The translations under genes and the position numbers were made by a program. From Phycisphaerae bacterium (lineage in GTDB: Bacteria > Planctomycetota > Phycisphaerae > Sedimentisphaerales > Anaerobacaceae), in contig JAABXR010000129.1 in the NCBI GenBank assembly GCA_011776225.1, positions 1-33,183 of the forward strand: a DNA stretch of 33,183 nt, read 5' to 3'. Each line of letters starts with the position of its first letter. Position 1 is the first letter of the stretch. Shown here piece by piece: positions 1-7,930 of the stretch. Below the pieces are notes generated by a model. That model was not told where the DNA came from, did not search any database, and worked only from the letters and a program-made list of their open reading frames with translations.

Positions 1-2029
1 GACAAACAAAGTCCCCCAATGTAAATTCCCAGGCCAGGCGGGGATAATCAACGAGATCCTGGCACATCCGCCATAGAAAATCGTTGCCGTTGTCGGTCTC
101 ACCTACAAAATCCCATCCTGCGTTTGTGAATGTGCTCATTGTTTGCATGTCGTCTGTCATCAGGCCTGTACCACCGGCACTGGTCGGCTCACCACTGCTG
201 TTGACATCCCAAAATGAATTCGTAACAGGGCCTGAATTTCTCGAGACCAAGCCGCCATAATCAAGTATTCCATCAACCCTGCCCCTCGAATAGCAGTTCG
301 ATATTATCCCCGCGTTGCTTTCGACGAGGCCTCCCACACCGAACCAACCAGAAATGTAAACATTTGCATAGCAGTTTGAAATCGTTCCGGCATTTGAACC
401 GACCAGCCCGCCGCCATCGGACTCAAATACCTCGACTCTACCTCTTTCAGCGAAACAACCGGTGACGGTCCCATTCAACAACCGGCCAACGAGCAAACCA
501 ACCGTTTGATAACCCCCTCCGGACATATAGGAATCGGTCAAACCTACATTTTTTATCTCGGCGCCGTCGCCATCGACAATACCGAAAAGACCTTTAGTCA
601 TTTCGCCTGTAGAGGAGTAACGATAGAAGCTTGAAATCACATGGGCGGCACCATCGAAAGTGCCGGCGAATGGATATAATGCGTTGCCAATAATAAAATG
701 GGTAGTGTCGGCCATATTAACATCATTGGTCAGTTTGAAATGGGCGTTCATTAACCTCGGATTATGGCCGATGCGACTCAAATCGGCCGGTGTGGAAATA
801 AGATAAGGATTATTTGGCTCACCCGAACCGCCTGAAAAAGCAGGCAATGGCAGGAGTTCACCAAGCTGCCACGATAAAACGGGGTACCCGCCGCAGGCAG
901 GCTCGGCCCAATCGTCATTTGGCCCGTTCTCATACTCTCCAACGAAATCCCAACCGTAGTCAAGAAAGGTATTTGGATCCTGCATTTCGACAGTCGTCTT
1001 AGGCACGCCGCCGGCGCTGGTTTGTTGCCCGCTTGTCTGTGTATCCCAGAAAGAGCTGAACACAGGGCCGCCGTCATTGAATCCAATGAGGCCGCCGACA
1101 TTATTCGTTCCCGAAACAGCACCCACAGCATAGCACCTGGCAACCGTACCGCTCGGAGTTGAATAGAAAGTCCTCTGATTATATCCCACGAGTCCACCGA
1201 TATGGTCTCGGCCGGAAACGCTGCCTGTTGCATAGGATTCAGAAATAATCCAGTCACTAAATCCGGTTAGTCCGCCGACACAGTTTGCTTCTGATTCAAC
1301 GCTACCCGATGAATAGCAACTTATAATACGGCCCATATAATTATCCCCCGCAAGTCCACCAACATAATCGGCAGATCCCGCTACATTGCAGTCGGCAAAA
1401 CTGTTGAGCATTATCCCGCCATTCGAACCGACAAGCCCTCCGATTTGACCGCCGCCGGAAACGGAGCCGCGTTGTGCATAGCAGCTTACGAGTTTGCCGG
1501 AATTGTTTCCTGTCAGTGAGCCAACAAAACCTGCCGCGGCGGCACTGACGTTTGGGTCAACCAATCCCAAATCTTTGATTACACCAGTAACTCTGGCGAA
1601 AAGACCGATGTAATTTGTGCCTGTGGAGGAAAAAGTAAAGTTCGAAATGCTGTGTCCGTTTCCATCAAAAACACCGGCAAAAGGATCGCTGTAACTGCCA
1701 ATAATATTGAAACTTGTCCCGGGAAAGCCTGCCAAATCAATATCGGCCCTCAGCTTGAAGTGCCTGTCCCAGTCGTTGGGCTCGACACCAATTTCATTTA
1801 TGTGGTTTGCATCGAAAATCAGATAAGGATCGTTTGGCTCGCCAGTACCGCCGCCATATTTGGCATGAGCGGGCAAAGCAATGTTGACAAGCACAAGAGC
1901 ACAAGTGCACAAGAGCAAAAGGAATTTAGCCGGGTTTGTTGGGCTTAAATCCACCTTACAATCTGCCAGGCTCAAAGTTTTACCTAAATTACACAAGCTT
2001 GCCCTCCTTCGACAAATGGCGTTAATCAT
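1..2029 (-). CDS. secreted GLUG-repeat surface protein (C-terminus beyond the window)
   Basis: A single frame stays open on the minus strand from an ATG at 2029 to base 1, about 676 codons, and continues outside the window. The N-terminus has a basic, Cys- and Arg-containing stretch, then a hydrophobic segment (LLLLCTCALVLVNIAL) ending in an AHA-type cleavage site, so export is likely. After it come two tandem modules of roughly 330 residues. Each opens with GG(T/S)GEPN(D/N)PYLI, continues with a F(A)G(V/T)FDG motif, then several GLUG-type repeats (GGLVG-N...SCYA.G.V) and closes with a SFWD...TSAGG and GWDFVGE block. GLUG repeats (PF07581) occur in surface adhesins and IgA-peptidase-like proteins and should form a beta-helix. 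A GGAG sits 5 nt before the ATG; a TTG at about 1994 behind a GGAGG is an alternative start. Substrate and anchoring are unknown because the C-terminus is missing. Confidence 0.8.
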   Translation of the reverse strand, partial: MINAICRRRASLCNLGKTLSLADCKVDLSPTNPAKFLLLLCTCALVLVNIALPAHAKYGGGTGEPNDPYLIFDANHINEIGVEPNDWDRHFKLRADIDLAGFPGTSFNIIGSYSDPFAGVFDGNGHSISNFTFSSTGTNYIGLFARVTGVIKDLGLVDPNVSAAAAGFVGSLTGNNSGKLVSCYAQRGSVSGGGQIGGLVGSNGGIMLNSFADCNVAGSADYVGGLAGDNYMGRIISCYSSGSVESEANCVGGLTGFSDWIISESYATGSVSGRDHIGGLVGYNQRTFYSTPSGTVARCYAVGAVSGTNNVGGLIGFNDGGPVFSSFWDTQTSGQQTSAGGVPKTTVEMQDPNTFLDYGWDFVGEYENGPNDDWAEPACGGYPVLSWQLGELLPLPAFSGGSGEPNNPYLISTPADLSRIGHNPRLMNAHFKLTNDVNMADTTHFIIGNALYPFAGTFDGAAHVISSFYRYSSTGEMTKGLFGIVDGDGAEIKNVGLTDSYMSGGGYQTVGLLVGRLLNGTVTGCFAERGRVEVFESDGGGLVGSNAGTISNCYANVYISGWFGVGGLVESNAGIISNCYSRGRVDGILDYGGLVSRNSGPVTNSFWDVNSSGEPTSAGGTGLMTDDMQTMSTFTNAGWDFVGETDNGNDFLWRMCQDLVDYPRLAWEFTLGDFVC

Positions 2030-2149
2030 TCCTACTCCATCAATCTGTAATTGTACTATTTATCAACACTAAACACAAGGTACATTTGGGAGTGAATTTT
2101 TAGATTTGTTTCAGTCAGAGGCTGCTGTCCGAGGGACCGGCAATAACTT

Positions 2150-3610
2150 TTATCTGGAGATGCTCTCCTCGAGATTACTAAGTATGGTCCTTGCCTTTGC
2201 GACTTTATTTCCGGCCGGTCCGTTCCAGTATATTTCCGCATTCCTCTCGATGAGGCTTTCTATCCTTCTGCAGCCCAACAGTACGGTGGCATGATTTTTA
2301 TTGCCCATAAACCTTCCGACTTCCGATGAAGACATCTTTGTGTGCTTTCTTGTAAGATACATACTAAAATGCCGGGCGAGCGCGACGGTCCTGTCCTTCT
2401 TCGAGGAGTGTATATTTGCCGGTGTTATTCCGAAATATGTCGCGACGGCGGATTCGATGTCCGAAATATGGACAATAGGATCACACCTTTCCAGATGCTC
2501 GGCGAGGACGGCCTGGGCCATAGCGAGGTTGATTTTCTTGTTCTGCAGGGCCGAGTAGGCGATTAATTTCAGCAGTGCGCCTTCCAACTCCCGCACGTTG
2601 GTTCGCAGATTTTCCGCGATGTATTTTATTACACTTTCTGGAATGCCTCTTCCGATTTTTAACCTTCCATTTTCCGCGGCCAGCTTTTCGGCGTACTGTC
2701 TGCAGATTTGACATCTGGTGTTAAAATCCGGGTTTTGTATCTTGACGACCATTCCCGAGACAAAACGGTTAACGAGCTTTTCAGATAGCTGTCCTATCAT
2801 CTTAGGATGGGCATCCGAGGCCAGCACGACCTGTTTGCCGGCCAGATTGATGGTATTAAATGTATGCAGGAACTCCTCCTGCGTGGAAGGTTTGCTGGCC
2901 AAGAAGTGAATGTCGTCGATTGCCAACAAATCCGTTTGTCGCATTCGTCGTCTAAAAGCCTCCAGCTTTTTTGTCTTCAAGGCCAGCACAAACTGATTGA
3001 CAAAATCCTCCGCTGAGAGATATAGCCAATTAGTTTGGGGGCGCTTCGAACACACTGCATTGCAAATCCCTTGCAGCAGATGTGTTTTGCCGACCCCGTA
3101 TCCTCCGTGAATAAACAGCGGATTGAAAGGGCAATTTTTTTCTTCCACGACGGCCTTTGCCGCGTTGAAAGCCAGTTGATTCGAAGTTCCGACAACGAAC
3201 GTGTCCAAACTGAAGTGGAGCCTTTTCGTTGAAGCCGGTTTCGCTTTTGTTCTCGTGGTATCGAGCCGATTCTGTGCCCTGTCCACGAGTTGTGCCTGTG
3301 AGTCCAGTTGATTTCTTCGCATGGAGCCGGACAGTTCGGGATCGATTGTAAATGTAATCTTCGGCCTGCTTCCGGCAACTTCCCGAACGGCCTGAGAGAT
3401 TTGGTTGGAAAAATGGTTCTCAATCCAGCTCGCAATAAATAGATTAGGTACACCAACTTTCAAATATCCATCAGCAAGTGACATTTTGGTTGAATTTTTA
3501 AACCAGATTCGATACTTCTGCGGTCCGACCTTCCTGGCGAGAACTTCGTTAATAGCACTTATCTCTGTTCCCGTGGACCGGGCTTGCTCATCCCTGATTG
3601 TGCCCTGCAT
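2150..3610 (-). CDS. dnaA: chromosomal replication initiator protein DnaA
   Basis: DnaA binds DnaA boxes at oriC, melts the adjacent AT-rich DNA and loads the helicase. The 486-residue length is usual. Domain I spans about 1-90, a linker about 91-130, then the AAA+ domain with Walker A GGYGVGKTH at 169-177 and Walker B LLAIDDIHF at 228-236. The C-terminal domain IV carries the DNA-binding signature (GNKNHATVLLGCRRI, near 445-460), where many family members have GGRDHTTV. The ATG is preceded by GGAG at 8 nt spacing. Neither dnaN, recF nor gyrB is next to it: its neighbours are a surface protein and a sulfatase, so the classical dnaA-dnaN cluster is broken here. Identification is firm. Confidence 0.97.
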   Translation of the reverse strand: MQGTIRDEQARSTGTEISAINEVLARKVGPQKYRIWFKNSTKMSLADGYLKVGVPNLFIASWIENHFSNQISQAVREVAGSRPKITFTIDPELSGSMRRNQLDSQAQLVDRAQNRLDTTRTKAKPASTKRLHFSLDTFVVGTSNQLAFNAAKAVVEEKNCPFNPLFIHGGYGVGKTHLLQGICNAVCSKRPQTNWLYLSAEDFVNQFVLALKTKKLEAFRRRMRQTDLLAIDDIHFLASKPSTQEEFLHTFNTINLAGKQVVLASDAHPKMIGQLSEKLVNRFVSGMVVKIQNPDFNTRCQICRQYAEKLAAENGRLKIGRGIPESVIKYIAENLRTNVRELEGALLKLIAYSALQNKKINLAMAQAVLAEHLERCDPIVHISDIESAVATYFGITPANIHSSKKDRTVALARHFSMYLTRKHTKMSSSEVGRFMGNKNHATVLLGCRRIESLIERNAEIYWNGPAGNKVAKARTILSNLEESISR

Positions 3611-3957
3611 CGATACTCTCCTCTGCTAATTGTAAGTTGTAAATTTTTCAAAGTTAACGCCATCTGTTAAAAGCCATATATCGATTTCGCACGAAGCAAA
3701 AAGTAAAATACAACGGTAAAACAATGGCTATTATTGGTCAGTGGGAAGACAAATCAATGGCATTTTGGAAAATTTCTTTTCCACTTGATAGAGGTTACTG
3801 TCTGCATTGAGTTTGCGCGCGAAAAAAATTTATTTTTAACAAGTTTTGCACAACGTAAGTTCGTTTTGTGGAAAAGCTGTGGATTTAATTTTCGTTTACT
3901 TTTCAGGACCTGTTATTTATTATCGTTTATCTATCAATTTCAAAGGAGAATATCAAT
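3611..3957. other. dnaA/sulfatase intergenic region, candidate replication origin (weak)
   Basis: This 347-bp gap separates the divergent dnaA and sulfatase genes and is AT-rich, with an A/T run at about 3822-3840. Four sites resemble the DnaA box TTATCCACA. TTTTGCACA at 3844-3852 and TGTGGAAAA at 3867-3875 (reverse orientation) each allow one mismatch (the first uses the variable fifth base). TGTGGATTT at 3878-3886 and TTTTCCACT near 3777-3785 have two. Three lie within 43 bp. Such clusters next to dnaA often mark oriC, but boxes of this kind may also serve dnaA autoregulation. No exact box is present, and no long GATC or 13-mer array is seen. Confidence 0.35.
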
Positions 3958-5322
3958 ATGAATCGACGTAATTTTTTGAAAGTAATGAGTTTGGGTGCCG
4001 CGTCGTTTGCAATTGAAGGCTGCCGGAGCATTGGTAAACCTTTTAAGGGAGACAGTAACAAACCCAATATTGTGATAGGACTGTGCGACGACTTAGGTTA
4101 TGGAGACCTTGGCTGCTACGGCCATCGGCATATCAAAACACCAAACCTTGATAAATTAGCTTCCGAGGGGATTAAACTGACGGATTGTTATGCTGCGGCC
4201 CCGGTTTGTTCACCTGCGCGGGCGGGAATGCTTACCGGCAGGACGCCCTTTCGCTGCGGCGTTTACGACTGGATACCGAATAATAACGTAATGCATTTGA
4301 AGCAAGAAGAGATTACCGTTGCTACGCTGCTGAAAGAGGCCGGTTATAGGACGTGCCACGTGGGTAAGTGGCACTGCAATGGTAAGTTTAACTCATCCGA
4401 GCAGCCGCAGCCGGGCGACCACGGATTCGAGCACTGGTTCTCAACGCAGAACAATTCCCTGCCTACACACCATAATCCGAGAAATTTTGTGCGCAACGGT
4501 GAACCGATGGGCGAGATGAAAGGATATTCCTCGGCGCTGATAGCTCAGGAGGCCATCGACTGGCTAAAAACCAAATGGGACCGGTCGAAGCCGTTCTGCC
4601 TGTTCGTGTGGTTTCACGCACCGCATGAACCAATCGCAACGGGACCGGAATTTATGAAGATGTACGAGGGCAGGAAAGAGGCGATATATTACGGCAACGT
4701 CACGCAGATGGACCACGAATTCGGCCGGCTTATGGAGACTTTGGATGAAATGATGCTGCGCGATGAGACGTTTGTGATGTTTACAAGCGATAACGGGCCT
4801 GAAACACTGAATCGCTACCGCGGGGCGCACCGCTCATTCGGCTCACCGGGCACGCTTAGGGGAATGAAACTGCATATGTATGAAGGCGGGATTCGCGTGC
4901 CGGGTATTATCCGATGGCCGTGCAGGACAAAAGCGGGTACTATTTGCGGTGAGCCGGTCAACGGGACGGATATTTTGCCGACGTTATGCGCAATAGCGGG
5001 GGCAAGCGTGCCGACTGACAGGCCAATCGACGGTAACAGTATTCTGCCTATTTTTCAGGGTAAGAAAATTGCGCGAAAAGTGCCGCTATACTGGCGATAT
5101 GATCGGGCACTGAGCAGGCCTTTGACGGTTGCGATGAGGGAGGGCGACTGGAAGATTTTAGCCGATAATAAAATGACGAAATTCGAACTGTATAATGTTC
5201 TCAAAGATATAGCGGAGGAGCAAAATCTGGCCGACAGCGAGCCGGGGCGGCTTGCTGCGATGAAGAAAAAGCTGGTAAAACTGCACGCCGAAATTGATGC
5301 CGAAGGGCCAAAATGGAAATAG
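3958..5322 (+). CDS. arylsulfatase-family sulfatase, exported
   Basis: A 454-residue sulfatase (PF00884) that should hydrolyse sulfate esters, probably of sulfated polysaccharide. The metal-binding Asp pair is D44-D45 (CDDLGYGDLG). The catalytic signature is C84-S-P-A-R followed by AGMLTGR, so Cys84 needs conversion to formylglycine by a maturase not present in this window. Further family motifs are HVGKWH, WFHAPHEP and TSDNGPE (distal metal ligands). The N-terminus MNRRNFLK followed by a short hydrophobic stretch and C22 resembles a Tat signal combined with a loose lipobox (IEGC), which suggests export in a folded state. AAAGGAG lies 8-9 nt before the ATG. It stands alone on the plus strand, so the substrate cannot be inferred from neighbours. 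Confidence 0.93.
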   Translation: MNRRNFLKVMSLGAASFAIEGCRSIGKPFKGDSNKPNIVIGLCDDLGYGDLGCYGHRHIKTPNLDKLASEGIKLTDCYAAAPVCSPARAGMLTGRTPFRCGVYDWIPNNNVMHLKQEEITVATLLKEAGYRTCHVGKWHCNGKFNSSEQPQPGDHGFEHWFSTQNNSLPTHHNPRNFVRNGEPMGEMKGYSSALIAQEAIDWLKTKWDRSKPFCLFVWFHAPHEPIATGPEFMKMYEGRKEAIYYGNVTQMDHEFGRLMETLDEMMLRDETFVMFTSDNGPETLNRYRGAHRSFGSPGTLRGMKLHMYEGGIRVPGIIRWPCRTKAGTICGEPVNGTDILPTLCAIAGASVPTDRPIDGNSILPIFQGKKIARKVPLYWRYDRALSRPLTVAMREGDWKILADNKMTKFELYNVLKDIAEEQNLADSEPGRLAAMKKKLVKLHAEIDAEGPKWK

Positions 5323-5493
5323 CTCAATACTCATAAAAGAGAAAATGAAGCGTAAAAACATATTCTGGGGCGTTTTTGTTAGTTCCTATGGCAATCCCTA
5401 TTTGTTTACTGGTTGAGTAGTTGATATACTGGATAATAGTACTTTGAAAATAAGGACTGTTCCCATTATTTACTCAATTATGAAGGGTATAAG

Positions 5494-6861
5494 ATGAGAC
5501 GTTCTTTTCAGATTGGATTGCTACTTATGCCGGTGGGGATATTTGCGGCATATGCGGGATTTATTCTCGGCCCTGCACCTAAATTTGGGGTGGGGATGGC
5601 AATTGACCAGGAAGGCAATGTGTACTTTGCTGGTGGACCCGATGGATTCAACACTCGATTTACTGCCGTGACGAAATACGATAAGGAAGGCAAACAATTG
5701 TGGGAACGTCGCTTCGGAATTCGTGGGGCTTCTGGCGGTGTTTGCGAGGGATTTGCGGCAGACTACGAAGGGAATGTTTACGTTACCGGTACCATTCAGA
5801 AGCACAAGGTGGAGAAGAGTATATATACCACTATGAAGTATGCCAAGAACGGGAAAAGGTTGTGGCAGGTTAGTTATAAAACGCCTCCAAAGTACTGCTT
5901 CGAAGCCATAGCTATTGCTGTCGACACCAAAGCCGATGTGCATATTGTGGGACTCTATGAACTGGAGGACTGGACCAAGTATTTAGATGTCAACCTCAAC
6001 TTTAATTCCGAAGGTGATAGCAAACCGACTTCGGACATCCTTACAATCAAATATGACACAAACGGTCGGGAATTGTGGACAAAGCGGCATGGCCGCGCCG
6101 AAAATCAAAGGTGTGAGCCAGGTGATATTGCTGTCGACAGGGCTGGCAACGTTTATATAACCGGAAGAAGCTGGGTCGATAGTAACGACGGCCTTGAAAA
6201 ATTGAAGTTTGTAACGCTTAAATATAATGCAGAGGGCAAAAAATTGTGGGTGGTCTTATGGCCGCCCAGCGGAGAACGAACCTCTTCTTTAAATAGGTCC
6301 AATGTCCTGACACTTGATAAAGCTGGTAACGTCTATGTTCTGGGTGACAGTTCACATACACAAAATGAATACACTGACATGGTCACCATCAAGTATGATA
6401 CTGACGGAAACCGAAAGTGGATGGCGCAATACCGGACGTCAGGGAAAAAACTAATTTTTCCCAAATCTATAGCATTGGGGGAAGCAGGCACTGTCTGCAT
6501 TCTCGGCAACGAGAAGCCGAGAACATATGGGGCCGGCTACCCGCCGAATGATACTCTCGATTCGATGAAAAAGGCTGAGTTCATAACGGTCAAATATGAT
6601 GCCGATGGTAAAGAATTGTGGAGGGCGAAGTACAAAAACCCGGAAGGAAGCGTGATCATCACCCACTACATAGTAGTAGGTGCCAGGGGTAATGTTTATG
6701 TTATAGGTTCTGTCCTGTTAGATGCTCTTGTTATTATGTACGATTCCAATGGTAATGAACAGTGGGTTAGACAGCTCAAAGATCCTTCACAGTTAGCAAA
6801 GCTGATAGCAGAAGTGAAAATGCAACGTGCAACGCTTTCGGCAGAGAGTCTAAGAGAATAA
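5494..6861 (+). CDS. exported seven-bladed SBBP beta-propeller protein
   Basis: A 455-residue protein with an N-terminal hydrophobic export segment (residues about 7-27) and seven repeats of one pattern: an I-A-(V/L)-D...G-N-V-Y-(V/I)-x-G strand pair followed by (I/V)KYD..G.(E/K).LW. Repeats start near residues 33, 86, 140, 206, 263, 312 and 377. This is the SBBP/beta-propeller repeat family (PF06739), and seven repeats fit one closed seven-bladed propeller. Such proteins are usually extracytoplasmic with binding or scaffold roles; no catalytic residues are recognisable. A purine-rich AAGGG precedes the ATG. The 171-bp gap after the sulfatase contains no clear terminator, so cotranscription is possible but unproven. 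Confidence 0.8.
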   Translation: MRRSFQIGLLLMPVGIFAAYAGFILGPAPKFGVGMAIDQEGNVYFAGGPDGFNTRFTAVTKYDKEGKQLWERRFGIRGASGGVCEGFAADYEGNVYVTGTIQKHKVEKSIYTTMKYAKNGKRLWQVSYKTPPKYCFEAIAIAVDTKADVHIVGLYELEDWTKYLDVNLNFNSEGDSKPTSDILTIKYDTNGRELWTKRHGRAENQRCEPGDIAVDRAGNVYITGRSWVDSNDGLEKLKFVTLKYNAEGKKLWVVLWPPSGERTSSLNRSNVLTLDKAGNVYVLGDSSHTQNEYTDMVTIKYDTDGNRKWMAQYRTSGKKLIFPKSIALGEAGTVCILGNEKPRTYGAGYPPNDTLDSMKKAEFITVKYDADGKELWRAKYKNPEGSVIITHYIVVGARGNVYVIGSVLLDALVIMYDSNGNEQWVRQLKDPSQLAKLIAEVKMQRATLSAESLRE

Positions 6862-6949
6862 GATATTATTTAGCCGAATTTTAAAACCGGAGGATAGCAA
6901 TCTGAAAAGAAAGCGGTAATATAAGCGTGGTTTTGCTTAAAAACGGTTT

Positions 6950-7039
6950 TTAACTCTGTTTTAGCCAGCGCAATATTTCGAAGATGCCGGGCTTTTTTCC
7001 ATACATTAGAATACCGGTTCTGAAAATCTTGGCCGCGGC
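6950..7039 (-). pseudogene. displaced 3' end of an ABC permease gene (29 codons plus stop)
   Basis: These 90 bp match 7931-8020, the last 29 codons and stop of the ABC permease gene, in the same orientation with 8 differences (about 91% identity). The encoded tail is the same except for one Lys/Arg change (RWLKQS against RWLRQS); the other changes are synonymous, so the copy diverged while under protein-level selection. Similarity begins exactly at the stop codon and ends abruptly after a 26-bp identical run. No open frame continues upstream, so it cannot be expressed as a gene. The toxin-antitoxin pair lies between the two copies. It may be a relic of a tandem paralogue or a 3' end displaced by integration. 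Confidence 0.85.
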
Positions 7040-7119
7040 ACAAAAGAATGAATAGCCTTAATTCTACGGTAGTTTGCACGTAACGAATAAAGCGCCGCTT
7101 TGCGATTGTATAATTATAG

Positions 7120-7383
7120 TTATAATGGTTTTCTATACACCTGTCTTCGGTGGGCAATTCTGAGCACTAATATAATCACTTCTTTGCTTTTGACCATGTA
7201 AATAATTCTATAATCGCCGGAACGTATCCGATATAAATCCTCCTGACCTTTTAACTTTACACAATTCGGGGGGTAAGGATTGTTCCCAAGATTCTTGATT
7301 TTATTATAGAGCTGGCGCTGGATCTTCTTTGCTTGTCCTCTAATAAAATCGGCCGCGCTTTCAGCAACAATGATTTTATACAT
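7120..7383 (-). CDS. RelE/ParE-superfamily toxin
   Basis: An 87-residue toxin of the RelE/ParE fold. RelE-type members cleave mRNA on the ribosome; ParE-type members act on gyrase. Visible family features are the N-terminal YKIIVAESAADF strand-helix start, the K-L-K-G...LYRIRSGDYRIIY core and the C-terminal I-A-H-R-R-Q-V-Y segment. The YRIRxGDYRIIY core plus the HRR tail is more RelE-like, but the target cannot be settled by eye. It starts 12 bp after the antitoxin gene and is probably cotranscribed with it from the promoter at 7688-7716. The pair sits between the duplicated permease ends. Confidence 0.9.
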   Translation of the reverse strand: MYKIIVAESAADFIRGQAKKIQRQLYNKIKNLGNNPYPPNCVKLKGQEDLYRIRSGDYRIIYMVKSKEVIILVLRIAHRRQVYRKPL

Positions 7384-7395
7384 CGCCGTATTGTA

Positions 7396-7641
7396 TTACA
7401 AATCCAGCTCAGCCTCCAGCTTTTCCAAAGGAATAAACCTGCCTTTTTTCAAAGCTTTCTTCGCTTCTTGAATATCGATTTTCTCCTCAAGAGCCTCTAT
7501 TGCCTCAAAATCCTCGAAACTAACCATCACAAATACCGGCTCTCCGTTTCTTTCCACACATATCCGCTCGCCGTGATGACAGACCCTATCCGCTAATTTA
7601 CGGAATTGTGAACGAGCATCTGTAATTGTAACCTTCGTCAT
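7396..7641 (-). CDS. PHD/YefM-family antitoxin
   Basis: An 81-residue antitoxin of the Phd/YefM family (PF02604). The N-terminal T-I-T-D-A-R-S-Q-F-R-K-L-A-D segment and ERNGEPVFVMVSFEDFEAIEAL form the DNA-binding dimer fold, and the charged C-terminal part (from about residue 50) would neutralise the toxin. It precedes the toxin by 12 bp, the usual order. AGGTGG lies 7 nt before the ATG. Upstream are two copies of a TGTAC(G/A)TAATATACA palindrome, one covering the -10 box, which implies autorepression by antitoxin or antitoxin-toxin complex. Confidence 0.92.
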   Translation of the reverse strand: MTKVTITDARSQFRKLADRVCHHGERICVERNGEPVFVMVSFEDFEAIEALEEKIDIQEAKKALKKGRFIPLEKLEAELDL

Positions 7642-7652
7642 CGTTAATCCAC

Positions 7653-7716
7653 CTGTACGTAATATACACTATTGTCATTATGTACATAATATACATTTTT
7701 TTCGGCCTTTTGTCAA
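7653..7716 (-). promoter_or_regulatory. toxin-antitoxin promoter with two operator palindromes
   Basis: On the minus strand TTGACA (7716-7711) and TATATT (7693-7688) are separated by exactly 17 nt, a near-consensus sigma-70-type promoter. Two direct copies of TGTAC(G/A)TAATATACA lie at 7653-7669 and 7680-7696. The copy at 7680-7696 is an almost perfect 17-bp palindrome (ATGTA...TACAT) and covers the -10 box; the other lies between the expected transcription start and the antitoxin ATG. This layout fits repression by the PHD-type antitoxin. Confidence 0.8.
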
Positions 7717-7809
7717 GGATTTTTGAGAAATTTTTTGCCCAAATACCAAAAAAGGGGAAAATCAAAGCCGCTCTTAAGTCGAATCATCCAAAAATTGACA
7801 TTTCTTTTC

Positions 7810-7827
7810 GGCGGGGCAAGCCCCGCC
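7810..7827. repeat. GGCGGGG-CAAG-CCCCGCC palindrome
   Basis: A perfect 7-bp GC-only stem with a CAAG loop followed by CTAC. It resembles the short palindromic repeats dispersed in many bacterial genomes. It has no T-run, so it is not a good intrinsic terminator. The rest of the 7697-7930 gap holds only the toxin-antitoxin -35 box and no gene. Confidence 0.6.
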
Positions 7828-7930
7828 CTACTTGTTGTATAAAGAGTTTATGAAATGGCGCTGCAGTATCTATAACCTGCCGTAAAACGGCATACTGAAT
7901 ATAAATCCCGCAACTTCAGGGGAACCGCTA

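Noticed and set aside
778-1257. 159-codon minus-strand frame inside the GLUG gene
   Set aside because: Different frame from the GLUG repeats, which run uninterrupted through this region.
3734-3961. 75-codon plus-strand frame ahead of the sulfatase gene
   Set aside because: Covers the AT-rich putative origin, has no ribosome-binding site and no family-like features, and overlaps the sulfatase start.
6870-7157. 95-codon minus-strand frame next to the toxin gene
   Set aside because: It reads the permease remnant out of frame; the in-frame reading is the recognisable permease tail. Its similarity to an out-of-frame segment inside the real permease gene revealed the duplication.
7120-7641. Full mobile island with its own recombinase
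   Set aside because: Only the toxin and antitoxin genes fit between the duplicated permease ends; no integrase or transposase gene is present.
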